Shown here one piece after another: positions 39,631-48,942 of a stretch of 64,000 nt of DNA (positions are counted from its first letter, which is position 1; the number at the start of each line of letters is the position of its first letter). The stretch comes from Hyphomonadaceae bacterium (GTDB lineage Bacteria > Pseudomonadota > Alphaproteobacteria > Caulobacterales > Aquidulcibacteraceae). Below the pieces are notes generated by a model that saw only the letters and a list, made by a program, of their open reading frames with translations, made no database searches and was not told the DNA's origin. The position numbers were made by a program, and so were the translations under genes. The stretch spans positions 62,001 to 126,000 of the forward strand of contig JALHQO010000005.1 in NCBI GenBank assembly GCA_022841905.1, in the 5' to 3' direction.

Positions 39631-40314
39631 CTAGCGGCGGCGGCGCGCCATCTCCTCGCGCGCGGCGATCCAGGCGGCGTCGCGGCGTTGAAGCAGGTAG
39701 CCCGGATAGAGCGCCTCCATGGCTTCGCCGAGATCAGCCGCCACTTTGAACGCCGAGGTCTTGTCATCAAGACGTCCAACAGCCAGGCGATTCAGCATCT
39801 GCTTGCGGCGGCGCGGATCGATGGCGTTCTGCGCTTCCGACACAAGCAAACGGCGGCATTTGGTGAGGAACTCAGCACTCTCCGTATCGGGACCGCCGTC
39901 GGCCGCCATGCGATCGAGACGGCCGCAGGCGAAGACGATGGAATCCAAGATGGGCGGGCGGAAGCCTTGGAACGCTGCCTCTTTATCCTGACCGTGGCGA
40001 TCATGCTCTTCGTTCGGGAAGAACAAGCGGCCACGATCGGCGATGGCGGAGAGCTTCTGTGACGTTTCGTGCGCCAAGCGGCGGAATTCGTCGGCGGGAT
40101 ACATGGCGCCGCGACCGCGCGCGAGCGTCGATGCTTTAGCGACAGAATCGATGGCTTCGTGCGCCCACGCGATCACGTCGGAATCCATTTCAGCGCGCAG
40201 CGTTTCGTATTGCAGCTCGGTCTGGCGGCGCACCACCAACCAGTTGAGCACAAGCGACGCCAGCGCCAAAGCGGCCGAACCGACCGCCACCCACTCGTTT
40301 ACGCCCCATTCCAT
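39631..40314 (-). CDS. Hypothetical protein with N-terminal TM helix
   Basis: MEWGVNEWVAVGSAALALASLVLNWLVVRRQTELQYETLR; good coding frame. Confidence 0.7.
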   Translation of the reverse strand: MEWGVNEWVAVGSAALALASLVLNWLVVRRQTELQYETLRAEMDSDVIAWAHEAIDSVAKASTLARGRGAMYPADEFRRLAHETSQKLSAIADRGRLFFPNEEHDRHGQDKEAAFQGFRPPILDSIVFACGRLDRMAADGGPDTESAEFLTKCRRLLVSEAQNAIDPRRRKQMLNRLAVGRLDDKTSAFKVAADLGEAMEALYPGYLLQRRDAAWIAAREEMARRRR

Positions 40315-40362
40315 GCCGCTTCTCCCTTGGCAGAACCGCTTACATGGAGGTTGCCGCGGCGG

Positions 40363-41280
40363 CTAGCGTGTGCCGAGCGTCACAAGCGCGGCTTCGACGC
40401 GCGCGGCAAGCGACGTTTCCGTAACGCGCGGCCAATCGGCCATTTGGCCAGCGATCCATGTGAATTGGCGCTTGGCGTAACGGCGGGTATCGCGCTTGCC
40501 GATCTCGGCGGCCTCAGCCAGCGAAAGCTCGCCGCGCAGATATGCAGAAAGCGCCGGTGCGCCGTGGGCTTTCATCGCGGGCAAGGCCGGATCGAGATTG
40601 CGTACGGCGAAGGCGCGAACTTCATCGAGCGCACCAGTTTGGAGCATGACGTCGAAGCGCGCGTTGATAGCGGCGTAGAGTTGCTCACGATCGGGCGTCA
40701 GCGCGATGCCGCGCCATTCGCCGGGCTGAAGCGCGGGCTTGGTGTTGGCTTGCAGCGCGCTGATGCTCTCGCCGGTGGTTTCCAGAATTTCGAGCGCGCG
40801 CAGGATGCGCGGCGCGTCATTGGGTTCGAGTCGCGCGGCGGTGACTGGATCGCGTTGCGCGAGTTCGGCATGAAGCGCGGGCGCGCCTTCCGTCTCGGCA
40901 CGCGCGCGCAAGGCGGCGCGAATGTCTGGATCGGCGGCAGGCATGTCCGCCAAGCCTTGCGTGAGCGCTTTGAAGTAGAGCCCGGTGCCGCCGACCAGGA
41001 TCGGCGTGGCGTTGCGCGCGCGGATTGCGGCGATGGCGGCGAGCGCATCGGTGAGCCAGCGGCCGGTGGAGTAAAGCTCGGCTGCATCCACATGGCCGTA
41101 CAGGTGATGCGGCGCGCGGGCCTCCTCCTCGGGCGGCGGGCGCGCGGTGAGGATACGGAAATCGCGATACACCTGCATCGAATCGGCGTTGACGATTTCG
41201 CCGCCGATACGCTCCGCCACAGCCAAAGCCAAAGCGGACTTGCCGCTGGCGGTCGGGCCCATGATGAGAAGCGCTGGCAT
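40363..41280 (-). CDS. miaA: tRNA dimethylallyltransferase
   Basis: LLIMGPTASGKSALALAVAERIGGEIVNADSMQVYRD. Confidence 0.96.
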   Translation of the reverse strand: MPALLIMGPTASGKSALALAVAERIGGEIVNADSMQVYRDFRILTARPPPEEEARAPHHLYGHVDAAELYSTGRWLTDALAAIAAIRARNATPILVGGTGLYFKALTQGLADMPAADPDIRAALRARAETEGAPALHAELAQRDPVTAARLEPNDAPRILRALEILETTGESISALQANTKPALQPGEWRGIALTPDREQLYAAINARFDVMLQTGALDEVRAFAVRNLDPALPAMKAHGAPALSAYLRGELSLAEAAEIGKRDTRRYAKRQFTWIAGQMADWPRVTETSLAARVEAALVTLGTR

Positions 41281-41372
41281 GTTAGGGATTAGGGGTTGGG
41301 GGCTAGGGATTGGCGAGGGTTCCAAGCAATATCGATTGCTCCCCTAATCCCCAATCCCTAATCCCCAGTCCC
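41281..41372. repeat. Element A: GGGATTA/GGGATTG short-period hairpin filling the miaA-serB divergent gap
   Basis: 41292-41316 pairs about 20/25 with reverse complement of the right arm; apical AGCAAT-ATCG-ATTGCT. Confidence 0.8.
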
Positions 41373-42266
41373 ATGACCGCCCACGCCCTCGTCTTCGTCG
41401 CCTCGCCCGACGACAAGCCCGCTTACCGCGAGGCCCTGCTCATGCTCGGGCGGGTGGCGCTCAATCGCAAGCTGCCGCCGCCGGATGTGCTTTCGGGCTG
41501 GGAAAGCGCGGAGTGGATTTATCCGAGCGTGGACGGCGAGTTGCGCCAGGAGGCTGCCGCTGCCGTGGCGGAGATGCCGGTGGACTGGGCGCTCGTGCCT
41601 GTCGAGGGCCGGCGCAAGAAACTCCTCGTCGCCGACATGGATTCGACCATCATCAACGTTGAATGCCTCGACGAGCTGGCGGATTTCGCGGGGCTCAAAG
41701 CGGAGATTGCAACGATCACCGAGCGTGCGATGCGCGGAGAATTGGAGTTCGAGCCGGCCTTGCGCCAGCGCGTCGGCAAGCTGAAAGGCTTGGCGCTCGA
41801 TGCGCTGCAACGCACCTATGACGAACGCGTGCGGCTCAATCCGGGTGCGGCGACTCTGGTGAAGACGATGGCGGCGCATGGCGCACGCTGCGTTCTGGTG
41901 TCAGGCGGCTTCACGTTTTTCACCTCGCGCGTGGCGGAAGCCGCCGGCTTTCACGCCAACCGCGCGAACGTTTTGCTTGACGATGGCGCAGCACTCACAG
42001 GCGCGGTGCAAGAGCCGATCCTCGGCCGCGCCGCGAAGCTTGAGGCATTGCGGAGCGAGGCGCGGGCGTTGGGACTCAGCGAAGCGGATGCGCTGGCGAT
42101 CGGCGACGGCGCCAACGATCTCGATATGATCAAGGCGGCTGGACTTGGGCTGGCCTATCGCGCCAAGCCCATCGTCGCGGCTGAGGCCGACGCGAAGATC
42201 GATTACATGACTCTGGAAGCAGCGTTGTTCTTCCAGGGCTACCGGCGAACGGAGTTTTCGGCATGA
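41373..42266 (+). CDS. serB: Phosphoserine phosphatase
   Basis: LLVADMDSTIINVECLDELADFAG, LVSGGFTFF, AIGDGANDLDMIKAAGLGLAYRAKP. Confidence 0.96.
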   Translation: MTAHALVFVASPDDKPAYREALLMLGRVALNRKLPPPDVLSGWESAEWIYPSVDGELRQEAAAAVAEMPVDWALVPVEGRRKKLLVADMDSTIINVECLDELADFAGLKAEIATITERAMRGELEFEPALRQRVGKLKGLALDALQRTYDERVRLNPGAATLVKTMAAHGARCVLVSGGFTFFTSRVAEAAGFHANRANVLLDDGAALTGAVQEPILGRAAKLEALRSEARALGLSEADALAIGDGANDLDMIKAAGLGLAYRAKPIVAAEADAKIDYMTLEAALFFQGYRRTEFSA

Positions 42267-43021
42267 GACGTTTGATGATCGCGCTTGGCGCAATGTTCTT
42301 GGCCGCCTGCACGCCGCCAGCAGCGGAGGCGCCCGAGAATGGACCGCCGAACCTAGATGGCGTCATGCTGCCGCTGGGAGACCAAGCCGGAAACCGCATG
42401 GAGGCGTTGACGCAGAACGGCGCGCGCTGGTGCACGGAAGATAACGTGTGGTGCGTCGAGGGCGGACAAGTCAGCGCCAGCTTCGCTGCTGGCGCGGCGC
42501 CCGTGGCGTTGCCGGCGCAAGGCGAGCTTTGGCCGGTTGTCGTGCGCACCGGTGAGACGGCCTTGATCGGCCTGATCGCAACCGAGGAGCAGATGTATTC
42601 GGGCGGCAGCGGCCGTGCGCAGCACTTGACATTGTACGAAGTCGCGAACGGCGCGCCCCGCGCAGTGCTGCGCATGCCCTATTCCGGCGCGGCCGACATT
42701 CGCGCCTGCTTCGATGAAGAGGATGAGCAACAACGCGCCGGCGCCTGCCGCGATGAATATCAATTCATCACGCGCATATTCATCGATGAGACCGTCGCCA
42801 GCGGCGCGCCAGTTATCGTGCTTGAAACCGCTGCGGGCTCCTATCCAGGCGCGGTGACGCGCAACGCGGACTCGTTGGAACAGCCAGCCTTGACCGAAGC
42901 GGATCTGGTCTGGGCGCAGGACGAAACCTGCACATTCCGCCGCACTTATACGCGCGGCGCCGACGGCCTATATGCGCCTGATCAGCCGCTGCCCGGCTGC
43001 ACCGATTATCTGGAGCCCTGA
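42263..43021 (+). CDS. Hypothetical lipoprotein
   Basis: MRRLMIALGAMFLAACTPP lipobox; overlaps serB stop. Confidence 0.75.
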   Translation: MRRLMIALGAMFLAACTPPAAEAPENGPPNLDGVMLPLGDQAGNRMEALTQNGARWCTEDNVWCVEGGQVSASFAAGAAPVALPAQGELWPVVVRTGETALIGLIATEEQMYSGGSGRAQHLTLYEVANGAPRAVLRMPYSGAADIRACFDEEDEQQRAGACRDEYQFITRIFIDETVASGAPVIVLETAAGSYPGAVTRNADSLEQPALTEADLVWAQDETCTFRRTYTRGADGLYAPDQPLPGCTDYLEP

Positions 43022-43669
43022 TTGAGCCTGCCGCGCCGCCCGAGGGCCATCGTTTTTGATCTCGACGGCACGCTGATTGATTCAGAGACGCTGGTGAAGG
43101 AAGCGCATTTCGCCGCCTGCGCCAGCATGGGCGTGGCGATGAGCGATGCGCAGTTTCTTTCGCTCGTCGGCATGCATCGCGAAGCCAACGATCTGCAGCT
43201 GAAAGCCTATTACGGTGACGATTTCCCGCTCGAGGATTTCATCGCCGCGACGCGCGCGCATGTCGGGCAACGCGCCGCGCCGCTGAAGCCAGGCGCGCTT
43301 GAGTTGATGGATGCGCTCGATGAGCTGAAGCTGCCATACGGCTTGGCGACATCGTCGCGGCGGCCGTGGGTGGAGCGGCACTTTGCAGCGCACGGCCTCA
43401 CGAAACGCTTTCGCGCCGCGGTGACTCGGCAAGATTGCATCGAAGGCAAGCCGCATCCGGAGCCGTACCTCAACGCTTCGCGCTTGCTGGGCGCTGCGCC
43501 CGGGGACGTGTTGGCGTTGGAGGATAGCTATGCCGGCGTCACCTCCGCGCACGCGGCGGGCTGCATGACGGTGATGGTGCCGGACTTACTGGAAGCGACG
43601 GATGAGATGCGGGAGATGGCGTTTGTGCTGACGTCGCTGAATGACGTTGCGCCGCTTTTGCGGCGTTAG
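43022..43669 (+). CDS. HAD family hydrolase (phosphoglycolate/beta-phosphoglucomutase-like)
   Basis: AIVFDLDGTLIDSE, GLATSSRRPWVERHF, LALEDSYAGVTSAHAAG; TTG start. Confidence 0.9.
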   Translation: MSLPRRPRAIVFDLDGTLIDSETLVKEAHFAACASMGVAMSDAQFLSLVGMHREANDLQLKAYYGDDFPLEDFIAATRAHVGQRAAPLKPGALELMDALDELKLPYGLATSSRRPWVERHFAAHGLTKRFRAAVTRQDCIEGKPHPEPYLNASRLLGAAPGDVLALEDSYAGVTSAHAAGCMTVMVPDLLEATDEMREMAFVLTSLNDVAPLLRR

Positions 43670-45069
43670 CTCCGCGCCCGAAGCCGCCGGTACGTACGCT
43701 GCCCGGCGCGATTGATGCGGACGACGATGTTGTGTTCGCCGACAGCGGCCTCCCCGGCGACGGCGCGCGCGGCGATCATCGAGTCGGCGTCTTGAAACGC
43801 CATCTGCTCGATCACGTCGCCCGCACGCAGCACGCCTTCATTAGCGCCGCCGACATCGACCGCGAGCACAACCAAGCCTTCAACATCGGGCTCGATTTGA
43901 AATTCTTCCCGCAAGCTCGCGTCCAACTCGCTGATGGCGATGCCGAACATGCGCCCACCGCGCGGGCCGCCATCGCTGCGACGTTCGGGCGTAGCTCCGC
44001 CTTCGGCGACACGGCGGCCGGTATCGCTTTCTTCCAGACGCTCAATGGTGACGGTGAGCGTCATGCGGCGGCCATCGCGGACGATTTCGAGCGGGGCTTG
44101 TGCGCCGACTTGCGCTTCGCCGACCATGCGCGTGAGCGAGCGGCTATCTGTGACGTCGCGCGTGCCGAATTTGAGCACGATATCGCCGGGGCGCAGGCCA
44201 GCAGCGGCGGCCGGGCCGCCAGGGGTGATGCGGGTGACGACCGCGCCGCTATCGCCGCGATAGCCCGCACGCTCAGCTGCGCCGGGGCTCAGATTGGCCA
44301 GCCGCACGCCCAGCCAGCCACGGCGAATTTCGCCGTAGCGCAGGATTTGGTCGACCACCGGGCGCACGATCGAGGTCGGCGTGGCAAAGCCGATGCCGAC
44401 GCTCGCGCCGCTCGGCGACAAGATGGCGGTGTTGACGCCAATCACTTCGCCATCGGTGTTGAACAACGGCCCACCGGAATTGCCGCGATTGATGGCGGCG
44501 TCGGTCTGGATGAAATCGTCATAGCGCCCAGCATCGATGTTGCGGTTGCGGGCGCTGACGACGCCAACGCTGAGTGAGCCGCCCAGGCCGAACGGATTGC
44601 CGATGGCGAGCACGATGTCGCCCACCCGCGCGGTGTCGCTGTCGCCCATCTCGACGAACGGCATCGGCTGGCGCGCTTGCATGCGCAGCACGGCGATGTC
44701 GGTGGCCGGATCGCGGCCAACGACGATGGCGTCGAAGCGCTGACCGTTTTGCAGGATGACTTCGATTGCGTCAGCGGATTCGATGACGTGATTATTCGTC
44801 ACCACGACGCCATCAGCCGAGATAATGAAGCCCGAGCCCAGCGAGGTGATCTGCGCTTGGCCTTCGGTGTTGAACCGCTCCATCGGCGAGCCGGGCGGAA
44901 ACTGCGGCAGATCCTCGACGCCCTCGACGCGCTGGCTGGTGGCGATGTTCACAACCGCCGGCGACAGGCGATCGTTCAGGTCGGCAAAACCCTCAGCCGG
45001 CAGGCGCGATTGCGCCAAAGCTGGTGCGGCGATGGCAAACAGGACGAGGCTGGCGAGAATGGCGCGCAT
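43666..45069 (-). CDS. degP: Do/DegP family serine endoprotease
   Basis: VVTNNHVIE, NRGNSGGPLFN, PDZ GYRGDSGAVVTRITPGGPAAAAGLRPGDIVLKF. Confidence 0.94.
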   Translation of the reverse strand: MRAILASLVLFAIAAPALAQSRLPAEGFADLNDRLSPAVVNIATSQRVEGVEDLPQFPPGSPMERFNTEGQAQITSLGSGFIISADGVVVTNNHVIESADAIEVILQNGQRFDAIVVGRDPATDIAVLRMQARQPMPFVEMGDSDTARVGDIVLAIGNPFGLGGSLSVGVVSARNRNIDAGRYDDFIQTDAAINRGNSGGPLFNTDGEVIGVNTAILSPSGASVGIGFATPTSIVRPVVDQILRYGEIRRGWLGVRLANLSPGAAERAGYRGDSGAVVTRITPGGPAAAAGLRPGDIVLKFGTRDVTDSRSLTRMVGEAQVGAQAPLEIVRDGRRMTLTVTIERLEESDTGRRVAEGGATPERRSDGGPRGGRMFGIAISELDASLREEFQIEPDVEGLVVLAVDVGGANEGVLRAGDVIEQMAFQDADSMIAARAVAGEAAVGEHNIVVRINRAGQRTYRRLRARS

Positions 45070-45160
45070 GGCTCAAGGCAGTACGGAACTAAGGCCGTAA
45101 GGCAATAGGAATTTGGCGTCCTACTGTCTAACTGCCCTAGTACCTTATTCCCGTTGAGTT
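45070..45160. repeat. Element D: imperfect hairpin filling the hflC-degP gap
   Basis: Left arm CTCAAGGCAGTACGGAACTAAGGCCGTAAGGCAATAGGA vs reverse complement of right arm CTCAACGGGAATAAGGTACTAGGGCAGTTAGACAGTAGGA (about 30/39). Confidence 0.75.
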
Positions 45161-46012
45161 TTAGCCCCCGCCGCGGCGACGCTGCATGTAGCGGAAGAAG
45201 TCGCTATCCGGCGGCACCACGATCGGCGTTCCGGCGTCGAGCGCCGTGTCGTAAGCGCGCATGGCGCGGTAGAACGCGGCAAACTCCGGATCGCGGCCGT
45301 AAGCGCCTGCGAAGATGCGGGCCCGCTGAGCGTCGCCTTCACCGCGCGTACGCTCGGCCTCTTCCTGCGCCGTGGCGCGGATAATGGCGGCGTCGCGTTC
45401 GCCTTCGGCGCGGATGCGGCCAGCGACCTGCTGACGCTCCGACCGCATGCGCTCATAGACGCGCTCGCGGGTCTCGTCCGGCAGATCGGCTTGGCGGATG
45501 CGGACATCGACCACGCGCACGCCGAGTTCAGTGGCGGCGGCGGCGTTCAAGTCGGCTTCGATGGTTTGCATCAGTTCGGCGCGGCGGCCGGAGATGATCT
45601 CGTTCGAGGTGGCGCCGCCGAGGGCGCGGCGCATGGCGGCTTCAGTATAGGTCTCCAAACGCGAGGCGCCGCCGGCTTCCGTCAGCACGCTCTGATAGAA
45701 GCGGCGCGGATCGACGATGCGCCAACGCACGACAGCGTCGACGATCAAGCGTTCCTGGTCGGACGCCACGATCGGCTGACCTTCCATGGTGAAGCCCATA
45801 TTGCGCCGGTCATAAATGATGACGCTCTCAACGAACGGCAGCTTGAAGTACAAGCCCGGCTCGTCGGCGCCCGGCACGTTGATGGCGCTGGTGTACTCGC
45901 CGAAGCGCAGCACGATGGCTTGGCGGTCCTGGCGCACGATGAACATCGAGTTCATCACCACGACCAAGAGCGCAAAGCCCAGGCCGAAAAAGAGAGGCAG
46001 GTTACGGGTCAT
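45161..46012 (-). CDS. hflC: Protease modulator HflC
   Basis: SPFH/Band 7; FIVRQDRQAIVLRFGEYTSAINVPGADEPGLYFKLPFVESVIIYDRR. Confidence 0.95.
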   Translation of the reverse strand: MTRNLPLFFGLGFALLVVVMNSMFIVRQDRQAIVLRFGEYTSAINVPGADEPGLYFKLPFVESVIIYDRRNMGFTMEGQPIVASDQERLIVDAVVRWRIVDPRRFYQSVLTEAGGASRLETYTEAAMRRALGGATSNEIISGRRAELMQTIEADLNAAAATELGVRVVDVRIRQADLPDETRERVYERMRSERQQVAGRIRAEGERDAAIIRATAQEEAERTRGEGDAQRARIFAGAYGRDPEFAAFYRAMRAYDTALDAGTPIVVPPDSDFFRYMQRRRGGG

Positions 46013-47127
46013 TGGCCGCTCCCCCCGGTGGTCGGCGGCGTGTTGCGGCGGATCATGCCGTCGAGCGGCAGATACGGCACCGCGCCGCCACGTTGATCGA
46101 GGATGATGAGGTTGCCGCGCTGATACACGCGCTCCATCGTTTCCATATAAAGCCGGTCGCGCGTCACGACGGGCGCTGAGCGATACTCGCCGTGCACGGC
46201 GATGAAGCGCTCGGCTTCACCGGTTGCTTCGCGCACGACCTGCTCGCGATAGGCTTGAGCGGCGTTGACGATCTGCGCTGTTTCGCGATTGGCGTTATTG
46301 ATGGCGGTCTCGGCGTCTTGGCCGGCATTGACGACATCGTTGAACGCTTCGATCACGCTGGACGGCGCGGCCGCGCGCAGCAACTCGACTTGCAGCACCT
46401 GCACGCCGGCTTCGTATTCGTCCAACGTCGCCTGCATCACCTGCTCGACGTCGAGTTCGACGGCGCCGCGATCGGTCGTGATGATCGGCTCAAGTTGGCG
46501 CCGGCCGATGACTTCGCGCATGGCGCTCTCGGCGACCTGCCGCACGGCGGTGTCGGGCTCGCGGATATTGTAGGCGTAATCCACGATGTCCTTGATGTTG
46601 TACACGACGCGGAAGTGCACTTCGACGATGTTGCGGTCGCCTGTGATCATTAGGCTTTCGTCGGGATTGTCGGCGACGGTTTGATTGTTGCCGGAGACGA
46701 AGCCGATTTCTGTGGAGCGCTGGCCGGTGACGTTGATCACTTGGCGCGCTTCGATCGGCGCTGGCGCATGCAGATGGATGCCTGGGCCGGTGCTGCGGTT
46801 ATAATCGCCAAAACGCGTAATGACGGCCTGCTCGCCTTCATCGACGGTGTAGATGCCGGTCATCAGCCAGCCGAAAAACAAAACGCCTGCAATGACGGGA
46901 AGCGAGAACGGACTGCGCCGTCCTTCGCCGGCGCCCGGCCCACGGCCGCCGCCGCCCATGCCGAAGCGTTCGCGGAATTGGCGCAACAGATCGTCCAGGT
47001 CCGGACCGGGTTGCCCTTGCGGCGGACGCGGCGGCGGTTGATTGCCCCACGGACGGCGCGGTCCGCCGCCCCATGGGCCTTGGCCGCCACCACCTTGGTT
47101 GCCGCCCGACTGATCATTCCATGGCAT
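46009..47127 (-). CDS. hflK: FtsH protease activity modulator HflK
   Basis: Gly/Pro-rich N-terminus, Band 7 domain, YTVDEGEQAVITRFGDYNRSTGPGIHLHAPAPIEA. Confidence 0.95.
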   Translation of the reverse strand: MPWNDQSGGNQGGGGQGPWGGGPRRPWGNQPPPRPPQGQPGPDLDDLLRQFRERFGMGGGGRGPGAGEGRRSPFSLPVIAGVLFFGWLMTGIYTVDEGEQAVITRFGDYNRSTGPGIHLHAPAPIEARQVINVTGQRSTEIGFVSGNNQTVADNPDESLMITGDRNIVEVHFRVVYNIKDIVDYAYNIREPDTAVRQVAESAMREVIGRRQLEPIITTDRGAVELDVEQVMQATLDEYEAGVQVLQVELLRAAAPSSVIEAFNDVVNAGQDAETAINNANRETAQIVNAAQAYREQVVREATGEAERFIAVHGEYRSAPVVTRDRLYMETMERVYQRGNLIILDQRGGAVPYLPLDGMIRRNTPPTTGGSGQ

Positions 47128-47247
47128 CAGAAATCTCGTCCCCGCCGTTCTGGTAGTTCGTACGCGCCAGTTCTGGCAGCCGATGACCTAGCGCTTGCCG
47201 CGCTTGGTCGTGCGCCGATATGTGGCCCCTGTGCTAAGGGATCAAGC

Positions 47248-48324
47248 ATGAACAACCAGTTGGCGGACCTCAAAGAAGCTGTGAAATCGCGTCTCGACGC
47301 GATTAAGGACCCGTTGAGCGGCAAGGGTTTGTTCACGTCTGGCCGCATTTCGGGGCTTGAGGTCGGCGAAGGCGGCAAGGTCTCGTTCACGATTGAAGCG
47401 CCGGCGGACGCGCCGGAGCGCTTTGTTCCCTTGCGCGATCGCGCTGAAGCGGAGGCGCGCGCGGTGCGCGGCGTCACGAGCGTCATCGCCGTGCTGACAG
47501 CACACGAAGCAAAGCCCGCCAGCACAGGCGGCGTGGCGCAGGTTAAGCACATTATCGCTGTGGCGAGCGCAAAAGGCGGCGTCGGCAAATCAACTGTCGC
47601 GGTCAATCTCGCCTGCGCATTCGCGTCATTGGGGATGAAGACCGGCCTGCTCGATCTCGATGTGTACGGCCCCTCCGCCCCGACACTACTCGCCACGGGC
47701 GCGCGCAAACCTGAGATGAGCGACGGCAAAATCCTGAAACCGCTCGACGCGCATGGGCTGAAAACCATGTCGATCGGCTATCTGGTCGAAGCCTCATCCG
47801 CGATGATATGGCGCGGCGCCATGGCGACGAGCGCGGTGCGGCAAATGATCGATGAGGTCGCCTGGGGCGATCTCGATGTGCTGCTGCTCGACCTGCCGCC
47901 CGGCACCGGCGATGTGCAGCTTACGCTTCTGCAGCGCGTGCCGCTGGCCGGCGCGGTGATCGTCTCGACGCCGCAGGAGATGGCGCTGGCGGATGTAAGG
48001 CGCGGGCTCGCCATGTTCGAGAAAACCCACGCGCCGATTTTGGGCGTGATCGAGAACATGGCGTATTTCGAAACGCCCGACGGCGCGCGCACGCACATTT
48101 TCGGCGAAGGCGGCGCACGCCGCACTGCAGCGCAAGCCGGGGTGCCGTTCTTGGGTGAGATCCCGATCGATGTGAAATTACGCGAAGCCAGCGACGCCGG
48201 AACGCCGCTCGTCGTCAGCGCGCCGAAGCATCCGGTGTCGAAGCGGTTCATGGAGATTGCGGAAGCGGCGCTGGGGAACGTGGCGCGGTTGAGCAAGCCT
48301 GCGCCGACGATTCGAGTCGTTTGA
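47248..48324 (+). CDS. Mrp/ApbC family Fe-S cluster carrier ATPase
   Basis: IIAVASAKGGVGKSTVAVNLACAFASLG, LLDLDVYGPSAPTLL, LLLDLPPGTGDVQLTLLQRVPL. Confidence 0.95.
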   Translation: MNNQLADLKEAVKSRLDAIKDPLSGKGLFTSGRISGLEVGEGGKVSFTIEAPADAPERFVPLRDRAEAEARAVRGVTSVIAVLTAHEAKPASTGGVAQVKHIIAVASAKGGVGKSTVAVNLACAFASLGMKTGLLDLDVYGPSAPTLLATGARKPEMSDGKILKPLDAHGLKTMSIGYLVEASSAMIWRGAMATSAVRQMIDEVAWGDLDVLLLDLPPGTGDVQLTLLQRVPLAGAVIVSTPQEMALADVRRGLAMFEKTHAPILGVIENMAYFETPDGARTHIFGEGGARRTAAQAGVPFLGEIPIDVKLREASDAGTPLVVSAPKHPVSKRFMEIAEAALGNVARLSKPAPTIRVV

Positions 48325-48327
48325 GCC

Positions 48328-48942
48328 ATGCCCGCCCTGCAGCGCTACGAGCTGGATCAACGGGCGCTGGACTACATCGTTGGCACTTTGACTGACGAGC
48401 ACACATTGAGCGTTGCCGTGCGGCGCCTGATCACGACTGTTCCGGGCCAACTCTTTACATTGGCGCCGCCAGGACTGGACCTCACAACTCATCGCTTCCA
48501 ATGGGGCGGCTTGCTCGCGGAGAACATCGAACGCGCCAGTGAATCCTATCGCGCCACTCATGGTCCGCTTGTTCCGATCGAATCTCTCACTGACGACGAG
48601 GCGCTGCTACTGCACGCCGAACTACAGCGTATCCCCGGAAGTGTGTGCATCCTTGACGACATCACGCCGCACTGGAGCGAACTCGAAGACCCTGGCCCGC
48701 TCGCATTTGGTATCGGCCAAGAAGTCTATCACTTGGCGCGCGCCAATATGGGCGCAGAAACGCTCGCCGAGCTTCTATCGCTTGGTGAAGCCTTCTGGCA
48801 TCGCCTCGCAGTCGTCTGCGCCCAGGGCTTGAAGCTGCCGGCAACGGCGGAGCAGCTGCTCGCGTGCGTCGATAGTGCGACTTTGATTACCTGCACTGCG
48901 TTCGACGCCGAAGGCTTTGTGGCCTGGCAGCGCCTAGCTTAG
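48328..48942 (+). CDS. Hypothetical protein (204 aa)
   Basis: Long ORF directly after mrp-like gene; no family recognised. Confidence 0.65.
   Translation: MPALQRYELDQRALDYIVGTLTDEHTLSVAVRRLITTVPGQLFTLAPPGLDLTTHRFQWGGLLAENIERASESYRATHGPLVPIESLTDDEALLLHAELQRIPGSVCILDDITPHWSELEDPGPLAFGIGQEVYHLARANMGAETLAELLSLGEAFWHRLAVVCAQGLKLPATAEQLLACVDSATLITCTAFDAEGFVAWQRLA

Noticed and set aside
40069-41292. Long antisense ORFs (e.g. 407 aa opposite miaA, 516 aa opposite the hybrid kinase, 528 aa opposite the TipN-like gene)
   Set aside because: Arg/Ala/His-rich mirror frames expected in high-GC DNA; the opposite strand encodes recognisable families.
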